NCBI GenBank assembly: GCA_036655975.1 | Contig: JAVVPD010000007.1 | Coordinates: forward strand, 1 to 43,311 | Source: CASQEL01 sp036655975 | Lineage (GTDB): Bacteria > Desulfobacterota > Desulfovibrionia > Desulfovibrionales > Desulfovibrionaceae | DNA: 43,311 nt | Direction of reading: 5' to 3' | In this document: piece after piece, positions 32,724-40,880 of the stretch | Layout: each line of letters begins with the position of its first letter | Position numbering within the stretch: position 1 is the first letter of the stretch | The notes under the pieces: generated by a model | Databases searched by the model: none | Seen by the model: only the letters and a program-made list of their open reading frames with translations | Told to the model about the DNA's origin: nothing | Program-made: the position numbers and the translations under genes

Positions 32724-33803
32724 TTATTTAGCAGCTGCAGCCCGCTTTTCTATGAGCATTTTCATGAATTTTGGTTCGATGCCGTAATGAGACTTAACAT
32801 AGCGGTCATATTCTTTTTTGCTGATTCGGCCTTGATCCAGCATAAATTTGGCTACGCCGTCCATCCATTTGGCGAGCATGTCAGGCTTGGTTAAAATATC
32901 TATTTCTTCCTGAACAGTGTACAGGGGGCGCAATTTGAATTCCAAGCCTCCCATGTCTTTGGTGAGTTCCATACCGCAATAATCCGTAAAGTAGGAAAGC
33001 AGAATGGGGGCACTTTTTTGCGGGTCATTCTTCATCATTTCAATGCCGCGCATGTAGATATCAAGCCATTCCACCACGAGTGCGGGGTTTTTGTCGGCAA
33101 ATTCCTTGCGTACTATAATGGGGCCAATCACTACAGCCCCAGCCCGCTTGCCGGAAGAAACCTTTTTCCAGCCCTTGCTTTCCCCAATATAGCTGAAAGG
33201 TGCCCACAATTGGATAATGTCACCTTCACCAGCGTTGAAACCGGTGATGGCTTGGCCTTGCTCCATATGCACGATGGAAACATCGCTGTCTTTAAGTCCG
33301 AGAACTTTCAGGGTTTGGGTAAGGGCATAGTGACCGGTCGACACGGTTGTCGCCAAAACCTTTTTCCCTTTCCAGTCGTCCTTGGTGCCATACAAGTCGG
33401 GGTGCTGGGGATTTGCCCCCTTGGTTTTTAGGAGGGGAGAGTCGGGGCGTACCCACAGGTCGTTGGTTTCGGATTCATCGTTGGAGACCCCCACAATATA
33501 GGCTCCGTAGCGCATGGAAGCCAGCATGGCAGGAATGGCCCCCATGGCACCGGCATCCCATTGGTCGGCGGCCAAAGCTTCAATTTGCGGTGCTCCCGAA
33601 GCGAACAGCATGAATTTGTTTTGGAAGGGGGCATTTTTCATCCAGCCTGTTTCCGCCTTGTCAGCGTACCACAAGGGCATGCCGTGTAGGCAGGGCTGCC
33701 CGCTGGTGCGGATAATGGGCTTATCAGCGGCAAAGCCCAAAGCGGGCACGCTAAGCATGAAACACAGGATACAAAGACTGATGCGCCGGAAAGGGAATTT
33801 CAT
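32724..33803 (-). CDS. NitT/TauT-type ABC transporter substrate-binding protein
   Basis: 359 residues with a signal peptide (MKFPFRRISLCILCFMLSVP, cleavage after LGFA). The mature protein is a NitT/TauT-type binding protein: DKPIIRTSGQPCLHGMPLWY at the start, FASGAPQIEALAADQWDAGA, and KVLATTVSTGHYALTQTLKV. It should capture a small anionic, possibly sulfonated, solute in the periplasm. ATG 33803 has CGGAGG seven to eight bases upstream. It is the first gene of the operon and is preceded by a sigma-54-like promoter. No cysteine lipobox was seen, so it is probably free in the periplasm. Confidence 0.88.
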   Translation of the reverse strand: MKFPFRRISLCILCFMLSVPALGFAADKPIIRTSGQPCLHGMPLWYADKAETGWMKNAPFQNKFMLFASGAPQIEALAADQWDAGAMGAIPAMLASMRYGAYIVGVSNDESETNDLWVRPDSPLLKTKGANPQHPDLYGTKDDWKGKKVLATTVSTGHYALTQTLKVLGLKDSDVSIVHMEQGQAITGFNAGEGDIIQLWAPFSYIGESKGWKKVSSGKRAGAVVIGPIIVRKEFADKNPALVVEWLDIYMRGIEMMKNDPQKSAPILLSYFTDYCGMELTKDMGGLEFKLRPLYTVQEEIDILTKPDMLAKWMDGVAKFMLDQGRISKKEYDRYVKSHYGIEPKFMKMLIEKRAAAAK

Positions 33804-33928
33804 AAAAGGCCTCCGAGTTGAATGTTTGGAGCACAAACTCTTCCTCATCGTTATTACCCAGATATGAGAAGCCTATGTGTAGCGGTCGTCGTATTCTGAA
33901 AGCAGGCAGATACTCGTGTAGAAGAGTA

Positions 33929-33943
33929 TGCAAAAAACATACC
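33929..33943 (-). promoter_or_regulatory. Sigma-54-type promoter for the sulfonate-like operon
   Basis: On the minus strand GG (33943-33942), ten bases, then GC (33931-33930), reading GGTATGTTTTTTGCA; the -12 part TTGCA is perfect. Transcription would start near 33919, about 115 bases before the binding-protein gene. Confidence 0.5.
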
Positions 33944-34007
33944 TTATTACTATATAGACATAATATATTGATTTTTTTATGAATATTATGGAATAGCGGG
34001 CGCTAAA

Positions 34008-34066
34008 GTGTCTAATTACAGGCAATTATGTTGCATTGCTATACAATTTTACCCATTATTAGACAC
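34008..34066. promoter_or_regulatory. Inverted repeat, possible enhancer-binding sites
   Basis: Perfect arms GTGTCTAAT (34008-34016) and ATTAGACAC (34058-34066), centres 50 bases apart. They lie roughly 90-150 bases upstream of the predicted sigma-54 transcription start, where activator sites usually are. The stretch 33804-34089 contains no gene. Confidence 0.4.
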
Positions 34067-34089
34067 AAAACCCTAAAAACCGCCTTCCC

Positions 34090-34890
34090 TCAGCGGAGGC
34101 GAAACACAAAGGGGAGCAGCACCAGCGTGTTCACGACCTTTCCGTCTTTTTTCCCCGGCCTAAAACGCATTTTGTGCGCGGCCTCCAAGGCGGCCTCTTC
34201 AAAACAGCCTTGCGGAGTGGCATTGTCCACCGCACATTGGGACGGTCTGCCGGACGTATCCACAACAAGGCGTACCATAACGCGGCCTTCAAGGCGTTCT
34301 TTCTTTGCCCTGGGGGGATACACAGGGCTAACGCTGCGGGTGACGGCGGGCATGTGGTCTACCTGATGCGCCGCAAACACGTTGGAGGCATTGCCTGTGC
34401 CCGTACCGCGTTTTTTCGCGCTTTCCGCGCCTTCCCCGTGTTGCCCTTCCGCGCCTTTTGTAGACGCGGCCCCCGCTTCAGTCCCTTCAGCGGCAGGGGG
34501 CTGGGGGGCGAGGGGGCTTTCAGCTGCGGCAGGAGCCGTAGGAGCGGCAGAAGGGTTTTTACGGACTTTGGGGGGGCGCGGTGACGTTTTTTGCGCGAGC
34601 GCGCGAGTTGCCTGAGGGGCTGGGGGCCTAGTGGGCGGGCTGGGGCTTGGGGGTGGCGGTACGGGGGAATCCGTCCCCTTTTTAGGGCCGCCTGCGGGCT
34701 GTGACGGGGCCTCCAGACCGGAGGATGATGCCGCATGTTGACCGGGCATGGCGGTCACTAAAGACAGTTGATAGACAGGGGCTTCCGGTGCTGGGGTTCC
34801 GCTCATGGCACAGAGCAGCCCGATACAGCAGGCATGACCGCATAAAGAGCGGAGGAGGTTGGGCCAAGAGACGAGGGACATAGCGTACAC
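34090..34890 (-). CDS. tonB: TonB energy transducer
   Basis: 266 residues. One N-terminal membrane segment (LLRSLCGHACCIGLLCAMSG), a long Pro/Ala/Lys-rich spacer to cross the periplasm (about 60-165), and the TonB C-terminal domain (YPPRAKKERLEGRVMVRLVV, then FEEAALEAAHKMRFRPGKKD). It transmits the proton motive force to TonB-dependent receptors. Start choice: the GTG at 34890 has AGGGAG five bases upstream; an ATG at 34908 overlaps the permease stop (TAATG), and an ATG at 34881 is also possible. It ends an operon that includes a receptor, so it is probably dedicated to it. Confidence 0.88.
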   Translation of the reverse strand: MYAMSLVSWPNLLRSLCGHACCIGLLCAMSGTPAPEAPVYQLSLVTAMPGQHAASSSGLEAPSQPAGGPKKGTDSPVPPPPSPSPPTRPPAPQATRALAQKTSPRPPKVRKNPSAAPTAPAAAESPLAPQPPAAEGTEAGAASTKGAEGQHGEGAESAKKRGTGTGNASNVFAAHQVDHMPAVTRSVSPVYPPRAKKERLEGRVMVRLVVDTSGRPSQCAVDNATPQGCFEEAALEAAHKMRFRPGKKDGKVVNTLVLLPFVFRLR

Positions 34891-34907
34891 TTTGCTCCCT
34901 TCCCGCA

Positions 34908-35723
34908 TTATGTCGAGGCAGGGTGTTTTTTGGGTGAACAGAGGGTAGCAATAGTCAGCATGAGCGCGGCGATGAGCACAATGGCGGCTCCCGGTGGTAC
35001 GGCTAGATGATAGGACAGCCATAGCCCCACCGCCGAGGCAAAACTGCCAAAGCATGCGGATAATATAAACATATGCTTGAGCCGATAGGTGCATTGCAGG
35101 GCTGTTGCCGCAGGCGTGACGATGAGGGCATAGATGAGCAAACCGCCAATGGCCTTCAGGGCAAAGGCAACCACAAGACCCATGAGAATCAAACAGGCAT
35201 AATAAATTTTTTGTACGGGAATGCCGCTGGCAGCGGCGGCGTGTTTTTGACCAAGAATAGCCTGAATTTCTTTAAAAAATAAGCTAATGAAGGCGGCAAG
35301 GAGCAGGGCGGTGCTCCCCATAAGCGCAAGGTCGGTTCGTGTGACGGTGAGGAGATTTCCCCAAATAAGACTCAGGCCTTCTGTGCGCGCGCCGGGGAGG
35401 AGCCCTAGGGCCAGCATGGCGAGACTCATGACCACAGAAAAAATGACCCCCATGGCGGTATCCAGACTGAAACCCGGCCTGTCCGCCAAGGGGCCCACGG
35501 TTCCAGCGGTGCACAGGCTGGCGATAAGCCCCCCTCCCAAGGGGGGGAAGCCCAGCCACAGGGCCACGAGAGCACCGGCAAAAGCGGCATGTGAAATGCA
35601 CATGCCCACCAGACTCATCCGCCAGAGCACCACAAATACGCCCATGGCCCCGCATACGCCGCCGCCGACCACGGCCATGAGCAGCGCGCGCTGCAAAAAT
35701 GTATAGCTGAGAAAGCCTTCCAT
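34908..35723 (-). CDS. Metal ABC transporter permease (ZnuB/TroC family)
   Basis: 271 residues, about eight membrane helices, of the family for Zn, Mn and Fe. SLVGMCISHAAFAGALVALW near the N terminus and KAIGGLLIYALIVTPAATAL are typical. It follows the ATPase gene after 14 bases, with GGGAGAGG before the ATG, and its stop overlaps a possible tonB start. The metal cannot be read from the permease; upstream NikR-like sites point to nickel. Confidence 0.9.
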   Translation of the reverse strand: MEGFLSYTFLQRALLMAVVGGGVCGAMGVFVVLWRMSLVGMCISHAAFAGALVALWLGFPPLGGGLIASLCTAGTVGPLADRPGFSLDTAMGVIFSVVMSLAMLALGLLPGARTEGLSLIWGNLLTVTRTDLALMGSTALLLAAFISLFFKEIQAILGQKHAAAASGIPVQKIYYACLILMGLVVAFALKAIGGLLIYALIVTPAATALQCTYRLKHMFILSACFGSFASAVGLWLSYHLAVPPGAAIVLIAALMLTIATLCSPKKHPAST

Positions 35724-35737
35724 ACCTCTCCCGTGGG

Positions 35738-36517
35738 TTAAAACAGCGCGGCCTTGCGACCGGCACTGCGAATAATGGTAATGGGCACCTTGTAGAGCGT
35801 GCTCAGTAATGGTTCCTGCATGGCCTCGTCCACCGCGCCCTGCCAGAATAATTGTCCGTCTTGCAGCATGGCAACCTTTTGGGCGAGGCTGAAGACGGCG
35901 TTCAAATCGTGGGTCACCATGATCACCGTCAGTTTGAGTGTATCGCGCAATTTGGCTATGGTTTGGAGGATTTCTCGTTGCGCCTGCCAGTCCAGTGCGG
36001 CGGTGGGCTCGTCGAGCAACAGCAGTTCCGGTTTTTGAGCCAGTGCGCGGGCTAGCGCGGTGCGTTGCCGTTCTCCACCGGAAAGATGCCCTATGGGGCG
36101 CGCGGCTAAATGTGCAAGTCCCACGACCTCAAGGGCCCATAAAGCGAGGGATTTTTCAGCCTTGCCCGGTCGCCGGAACAGCCCGAGGCGCCCGTAAGTT
36201 CCGCCCAGCACGGCCTCAAACACGGACAAGGGCATTTTGGGATCTAGATCAGAAGCCTGAAAAACATGGGCAATGTCCAAACGGATGCGGGCAAGATTTT
36301 TGCGCGTTACGGCTTCGCCATGATACAGCCTTGTACCAGAATGCACGGGGCTAAGACCGTTGAACAGCCCTAAAAATGTGGATTTTCCTGCGCCATTGGG
36401 CCCGATAACCGTCCAAAAATCCCCTTTGGCGATATTGAGACAGATATTGTTGAGCACTGTGCGCTTGCCGTAGCGAACCTCCACCTTACACAATTGGGCC
36501 AGAAAGGACGTGGGCAT
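35738..36517 (-). CDS. Metal ABC transporter ATPase (ZnuC family)
   Basis: 259 residues with all motifs intact: Walker A GPNGAGKST, Q-loop HVFQASD, signature LSGGERQR, Walker B LLLLDEPTAALD and H-loop THDLNAV. This ATPase powers the permease encoded 14 bases downstream. It follows the binding-protein gene after eight bases. Confidence 0.93.
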   Translation of the reverse strand: MPTSFLAQLCKVEVRYGKRTVLNNICLNIAKGDFWTVIGPNGAGKSTFLGLFNGLSPVHSGTRLYHGEAVTRKNLARIRLDIAHVFQASDLDPKMPLSVFEAVLGGTYGRLGLFRRPGKAEKSLALWALEVVGLAHLAARPIGHLSGGERQRTALARALAQKPELLLLDEPTAALDWQAQREILQTIAKLRDTLKLTVIMVTHDLNAVFSLAQKVAMLQDGQLFWQGAVDEAMQEPLLSTLYKVPITIIRSAGRKAALF

Positions 36518-36525
36518 ACTCTTCC

Positions 36526-37350
36526 TTATGGTAGAGTGTTTAGCAAAGCCACGTTGGCTTGCAGCAGGCTGAAATAGTCTGGGACGGAGGCTGTTGACCC
36601 CGGAAAGTTCGAAAGCGTAAGGTGGGGTATTCCCAATTCCAAAGCCACAGGAAGCCCCGCCTGTGGGCCGCTTTGGTAATTGTCGATGACGGCATGTATG
36701 CCCCTGTTCCGCATCTCGCTCACCAGTCCGGCGAGTTCCTTAGCGCTGAGGTCTTCCGCACGTCCGTAGGTGCGCCGCACCTCAAAACCCGCCCAGCGCA
36801 AAAATTCGGCCTGCATTTGTGCCGCGAGAATGGCTTTGCCCCGCACACGGGCCAGTTGTGCGCTACAGTGCTGGGCAAGGGAATCCACCCGCGTCAGGCG
36901 CGTTTGCATTCTTGCGTTAATGTCTGCCGCGTGTTTGGGGTCAGCGGATTGAAGGAATGCCGCAATGGCGCGGCTGGCCTTTTTTTGGTTTTCTGGTACC
37001 AGCCAACTGCCTTCGACCTTCACCACGTGCAGGCTTTCGCGTGCGGTTCCTACCGTTGCAAGCATGCCGGAGAGCTGGGGTAAATCTTGTTGGAAAGCGT
37101 GCACCAGCACCATGTCGGCCTGGGCGGCAAAAACAAAATCTTGGGTTTTGGCATTGTCGTGTCCTGGGCAGCTTGAGCCTTGCACAAGGGTTAAAATAGT
37201 GCTGTGACCCCCCGTCAAATCGTGGACAATATCTGCAATCAGCGAGGTTCCCGCGATGATGCGTAGCTCCGCCTGTGCGCGGCAGGTCTCGCCGCTTATC
37301 AGCAGTAATGCCAGCAGATTCAAAATACAAAAAATATGTTGAAGACGCAT
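36526..37350 (-). CDS. Metal ABC transporter substrate-binding protein (TroA/ZnuA-like)
   Basis: 274 residues with a signal peptide (LLALLLISGETCRAQA). The TroA-like fold shows in AGTSLIADIVHDLTGG, VLVHAFQQDLPQ and HAVIDNYQSGPQAGLPVALE. The usual His of the PHxYEPTPxD segment is changed: here it reads CPGHDNAKTQDFVFAAQADM. The His-rich loop of zinc-binding ZnuA is absent. These differences suggest another metal or a chelated metal. The gene follows a methyltransferase gene after six bases. Confidence 0.82.
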   Translation of the reverse strand: MRLQHIFCILNLLALLLISGETCRAQAELRIIAGTSLIADIVHDLTGGHSTILTLVQGSSCPGHDNAKTQDFVFAAQADMVLVHAFQQDLPQLSGMLATVGTARESLHVVKVEGSWLVPENQKKASRAIAAFLQSADPKHAADINARMQTRLTRVDSLAQHCSAQLARVRGKAILAAQMQAEFLRWAGFEVRRTYGRAEDLSAKELAGLVSEMRNRGIHAVIDNYQSGPQAGLPVALELGIPHLTLSNFPGSTASVPDYFSLLQANVALLNTLP

Positions 37351-37356
37351 GTAGCC

Positions 37357-37965
37357 CTACTTTTGGGTGAAAAAGTAATAATGGTCGGGGGCGTCGTCTA
37401 CGGTCATGGCGTTAAAGCCCGCCGCGCCGAAGATATGCCGCATGCCTTGGGGGCAGGGCAAGTGGTCGCCCTGCACAGCGTGGTGTTGGTCGTGCAAAGT
37501 ATTGAGTTTTTCCCGTCCGTCAATGTGCAGCACATAGGCTTGCCCGCCGGGCTTGAGTACGCGATAAAATTCCCGTGCCGCAGCCTTTTTGTCCCCAATA
37601 TGCGGAAAAGCCGAAAAACACAGGATCATGTCAGCGTAGGCGGCCGGCAGGGGAATGTGTTCGGCCCGCGCGAGCAAGGGCACGGCGCGGGCATCACGTT
37701 CCGGCACAGAGGCGAGCATTTCTGGGGAAGGGTCAAGGGCAATCAGGGTGCCGCTTTCGCCTACAGCCAGACGTAGAAAAGGCAGGAGCACGCCCTGTCC
37801 GCAGCCCACGTCCACAAGCGTCATGCCTTGGCTGAGCGCTAGCCCCGCGAGCATGGTTTCAAGCTTTTGGAGCTTGGCGCGGCTGTAGTTCCGGTCTGTC
37901 CAGCCATGGGCGCCGTCGTTGAAAAATTGTTTCCTTTGTGCGTCGCGGCTTGATTCGAGGTGCAT
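37357..37965 (-). CDS. SAM-dependent methyltransferase in the metal uptake operon
   Basis: 202 residues of class I. The SAM motif is VDVGCGQGVLLPFL near residue 51, followed by IALDPSPEMLAS and the post-I region PLPAAYADMILCFSAFPHI. The substrate is unknown. It lies between the TonB-dependent receptor and the binding protein with an AGGAG site, so it is part of the operon. It may modify a metal chelator or have a separate function; nothing in the sequence decides this. Confidence 0.8.
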   Translation of the reverse strand: MHLESSRDAQRKQFFNDGAHGWTDRNYSRAKLQKLETMLAGLALSQGMTLVDVGCGQGVLLPFLRLAVGESGTLIALDPSPEMLASVPERDARAVPLLARAEHIPLPAAYADMILCFSAFPHIGDKKAAAREFYRVLKPGGQAYVLHIDGREKLNTLHDQHHAVQGDHLPCPQGMRHIFGAAGFNAMTVDDAPDHYYFFTQK

Positions 37966-38027
37966 ATATTTTTTCTCCTATGTTTTTCCTCGTGTGGATG
38001 AGCTGTGAAAATCACCGTGCCATGGCA

Positions 38028-38062
38028 CTGGCGGGCCGCTCGAGAGCGGTGCGACCCGCCAG
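38028..38062 (-). terminator. Large hairpin after the TonB-dependent receptor gene
   Basis: Outer stem CTGGCGGG / CCCGCCAG plus an inner stem CCGCT / AGCGG. No clear T-run follows on the minus strand, so it may attenuate transcription or protect the receptor mRNA, giving less downstream expression. Confidence 0.5.
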
Positions 38063-38067
38063 AAAAG

Positions 38068-40152
38068 TTAGAATTTTACTTCAAAGCCCGCCATGAAGTT
38101 GATTCCGGGCATATTGTACAGGCAGCGATCTGTCCCCGCGCGATTTTTTTCAAGCGCATAGGCGTATTTGTTGTCGAACAGATTGTTCACCGCAATAAAC
38201 ACCTTGCCTTGTTCGATTTTTAGATCATCATAGCTAAAAATATAGTCCAGCCGCACGTTGGCAACGCTGATGTCCGGCAGCTTGTCCACAGAGTTTAGTT
38301 CCGCAAAAGTGCTGGAAGGTTTGCGTACATCGGCGGAACGCATGGAGGTTGCCGCGTAGACATCGTGCAGATATTGATAATCGCCGCTGAGCTGAAAATG
38401 TTCCAAAAATTTCCACGTGAACCCAGCTTGCAAGGCAAAGCTGGGGGTGTAGGGCATGTGGTCTTGTGTTGTACCTTTATCACCCTTGGCTTGGGCGTGC
38501 AGCCACGTTGCCCCCGCAAAAAGTTCCAGGTTTTCTATGGGCGTGAGGCTGCCCCCCAGCTCAAAACCGTCAATTTTATATTCAGCCGTGCGGGAAGTGA
38601 AAAAATCTGCCGTGGGATTCTGCTTACCGCCCATATAAGCGCGGAATCTGTCCCGACCGTCATCGTGAAAATAGGTGGCGCTGAGGGTGAACAGCTTGGG
38701 CCATGTGTGGCTGAGGCCCACTTCATAATGGTCAACGATTTCAGGCTTGATGTCCTGAGTGTTCAGACCTGAAGGCAGAGATTTGTTGGGGAGAAGTCCC
38801 AGAAATATGACCGGACTGGGATAGTTCACGCCGCGTGCGTAGCTGAAATTCAGGTTGGTGTTATGGTAGCCCAGCACCACACCCGCTTGTGGCGCGGCAA
38901 TATCTGAGGCAAAGACATTGTGCTCGTACAGGCGGATGCCCGCCGAAGGCGTCACATGGAAGCCTTCCTTTTCTCCAAAAAACTGACTGATGGCAAGATA
39001 GGGCGAAAAAAGCGTCTGGTCGGGAAAATTCCAGGTGGTGTCGGTGGTTCCTTTTTTACCGTATTTTTCTTCATAGTTTTTTAACTGGGTGGCGTCGAGA
39101 TCAAAACCGGCTACAAATTCGTTGCCCTGCCAAAGGGAAAATGTTTCGCGCCCGCGCAGCCCGTAAAGATTATTGGTTTGGGTGGACATGCTCGGTTTAG
39201 CCGTGTCTGCTGCCCGTAAGTGGAACAGGGTATTGTTGTAATAGCCTTTCAGATAGCCCTTGGCGTTTTCGTACTGGTTTGCCAAGCTTAGGGTTGCGAG
39301 GCTCGTTTCTGTTTCAAACCTGTCAATGGAGCGTGTGCCCGTAAGCGGGCCGTTGGGGGCTTGGGTTTGCGCGTCCACGCGATTAGCCAACAGGCGCACA
39401 CTCCAATTTTCGTATACTTGGATGCCCATGTTGGCGTAATAGCTGTTTTGATAAGCGGCGGAGTGTTCCTCATGCCCCATGGTGCTGATGTGGCTTTGGG
39501 CCGCGTAAATATCCACGCCGTCTTTTTTAGCCCCCACGCCCACGTTTTCCGCGAAAGTGCCGAAGCTGCCCCCTTCAAAACCCAGACGCACCTCCGTACC
39601 TTCTTCGGTCATGAACTTGGGAATGAAGTTGATCATGCCGTAGCCACTGCCAAAACGATAGGGTTGGGGGGATTTGTAAATTTCCATGCCCCCCAATGCA
39701 AAGACGGGGATACCGTCGGCCAGCGCTTGCCCGAATAAAACCCCACTGCGGGGCACGTCGTCAAAAAAGATATTGAGGTCAGGGCTTGGGTGGCTGGCTC
39801 CGCGCCCGCGAATATACAGGCTGTGGCTGGTTTGCCCGCCGACGATGTTCTTTTTTTGGTACATAACGCCGGGCACATTGCGGAGCGCGTCATAAAAATC
39901 CAGCGAGTTCTGCCGGGAAATCTGCTCTTCAGTAACCACATTGTATTGGGTTCCAAAGCGGGTGGTTACCGGAACGCTGGGGGCTTGGTCTGCAACGCCG
40001 TAAGTGGTGACGGCGGGCAGGGTGTAGGCCGTTGATGAGCCCTCTGTCAGCGGGGGGTGGGCGGCTGTTGGGCTGTCTTGGGCACAGACGGGGGCCACGG
40101 CCCACAGTTGGCATACACAACACAGGGCCACTACTTGCCGAACTATCCTCAT
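38068..40152 (-). CDS. TonB-dependent outer-membrane receptor
   Basis: 694 residues: signal peptide (VVALCCVCQLWAVAPVCAQ), a plug domain (about 60-170, with FYDALRNVPGVMYQKK and SLYIRGRGASHPSPDLNIFF), and a 22-strand barrel ending in a conserved NLFDNKYAYALEKNR and C-terminal Phe (GFEVKF). It should import a metal complex or small metallophore using TonB. A NikR-like site upstream suggests nickel (compare the nickel-responsive TonB receptors of Helicobacter). The ATG at 40152 has GGAAGGAG upstream. It is the first gene of the minus-strand operon that ends with tonB. Confidence 0.93.
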   Translation of the reverse strand: MRIVRQVVALCCVCQLWAVAPVCAQDSPTAAHPPLTEGSSTAYTLPAVTTYGVADQAPSVPVTTRFGTQYNVVTEEQISRQNSLDFYDALRNVPGVMYQKKNIVGGQTSHSLYIRGRGASHPSPDLNIFFDDVPRSGVLFGQALADGIPVFALGGMEIYKSPQPYRFGSGYGMINFIPKFMTEEGTEVRLGFEGGSFGTFAENVGVGAKKDGVDIYAAQSHISTMGHEEHSAAYQNSYYANMGIQVYENWSVRLLANRVDAQTQAPNGPLTGTRSIDRFETETSLATLSLANQYENAKGYLKGYYNNTLFHLRAADTAKPSMSTQTNNLYGLRGRETFSLWQGNEFVAGFDLDATQLKNYEEKYGKKGTTDTTWNFPDQTLFSPYLAISQFFGEKEGFHVTPSAGIRLYEHNVFASDIAAPQAGVVLGYHNTNLNFSYARGVNYPSPVIFLGLLPNKSLPSGLNTQDIKPEIVDHYEVGLSHTWPKLFTLSATYFHDDGRDRFRAYMGGKQNPTADFFTSRTAEYKIDGFELGGSLTPIENLELFAGATWLHAQAKGDKGTTQDHMPYTPSFALQAGFTWKFLEHFQLSGDYQYLHDVYAATSMRSADVRKPSSTFAELNSVDKLPDISVANVRLDYIFSYDDLKIEQGKVFIAVNNLFDNKYAYALEKNRAGTDRCLYNMPGINFMAGFEVKF

Positions 40153-40212
40153 TCCTTTTTTCTCCTTCCTGCTACAGGGTCACGCCCACTGATGGGTATC
40201 AGAGGACTATGG

Positions 40213-40239
40213 GTACTACTTTTTTTAAAAAAGTAACAC
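40213..40239. promoter_or_regulatory. NikR-like operator upstream of the receptor operon
   Basis: GTACTAC-N13-GTAACAC; extending outward gives nine-base arms with seven matches. From memory, GTGTTAC-N13/14-GTAACAC was proposed as the NikR signal in Desulfovibrio-type bacteria. Confidence 0.5.
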
Positions 40240-40315
40240 CCTGTGCGGAAAGCTTCCCCCAAACCATCTGGGTATACACGCTGTTAGAGCATGAATAAGC
40301 TTCTGCTTGCTTTAT

Positions 40316-40342
40316 GTGTTACTTTTCATAAAAAAGTGTTAC
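40316..40342. promoter_or_regulatory. Second NikR-like element, direct half-site repeat
   Basis: GTGTTAC at 40316-40322 and again at 40336-40342, again 13 bases apart, but as a direct rather than inverted repeat. It may be a weaker site. Confidence 0.35.
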
Positions 40343-40458
40343 TAGTCTTATTCCCTCGTCGCAAAGCCGTCAAGAAATAATAAAAAATAGTTCGCCTTTT
40401 TTTTGTCCCGCCCCATGGTGGCGGGATTTGTGCAAAATGACTCAATATTGATATTGAC

Positions 40459-40477
40459 ATTCATTTTCAAAATGAAT
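40459..40477. promoter_or_regulatory. Fur-like box overlapping the feoAB promoter
   Basis: Perfect inverted repeat ATTCATTTT-C-AAAATGAAT. It starts within a TTGACA (40454-40459) that can serve as a -35 box, so an iron-loaded repressor would block feoAB transcription. Confidence 0.65.
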
Positions 40478-40530
40478 AGTTCTACCCATCGCGCTCGACA
40501 TTCATCGTCATTTTACTCAGGAGATTTCCC

Positions 40531-40857
40531 ATGCCCACCCAGCCATCCCCCCGTTACTCCCTGGTGCCCGCGGACCCGCCTTCTGCTTCCCCCCATTCCC
40601 TCTGTTGCCCCCCGGTAAGCCCCGAAGGGGAAATAAGCCTCTGCGCCCTTGAAGTGGGGCAAAGCGCGCAAATTCGCGCCGTGCGGGCCAGGGGTGAATT
40701 GGGGCGCCGTTTGATGGACATGGGCCTTTTGCCCGGCGTGTGCCTGACGCTTTTCCGTCGCGCCCCCCTCGGAGATCCCATCGCCGTGAGTTTGGAAGAC
40801 TGCACCCTGTCGTTACGCTGTGCGGAAGCGGCGCAAATTATTGTTGACCCTGTATAG
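40531..40857 (+). CDS. feoA: FeoA-domain protein
   Basis: 108 residues. The SH3-like FeoA domain (about 33-108) includes SLCALEVGQSAQIRAVRARG, the conserved RRLMDMGLLPGVCLTL and DPIAVSLEDCTLSLR. The first 30 residues are a Pro/Ser-rich extension not usual in FeoA. FeoA assists FeoB in Fe(II) uptake. AGGAG lies seven bases before the ATG, and feoB follows after 23 bases. Confidence 0.9.
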   Translation: MPTQPSPRYSLVPADPPSASPHSLCCPPVSPEGEISLCALEVGQSAQIRAVRARGELGRRLMDMGLLPGVCLTLFRRAPLGDPIAVSLEDCTLSLRCAEAAQIIVDPV

Positions 40858-40880
40858 TCATGACAGGAAAAGGAGAGAAT

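Larger units (their letters stand above)
40153..40530. other. 378-bp divergent control region (receptor operon and feoAB)
   Basis: There is no gene here. The receptor-proximal half has NikR-like elements (40213-40239 and 40316-40342); the feoA-proximal half has a Fur-like palindrome (40459-40477). A small hairpin CCCGCC/GGCGGG lies around 40410-40430. I found no cobalamin riboswitch boxes. Confidence 0.6.

Noticed and set aside
34021..34034. Plus-strand GG-N10-GC (sigma-54-like) element
   Set aside because: It points towards the 3' end of tonB with no plus-strand gene for over 6 kb and is poorer than the minus-strand element.
40153..40312. Cobalamin riboswitch before the TonB-dependent receptor
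   Set aside because: The conserved boxes of the AdoCbl riboswitch were not found on the minus strand; the NikR-like repeats explain the region better.
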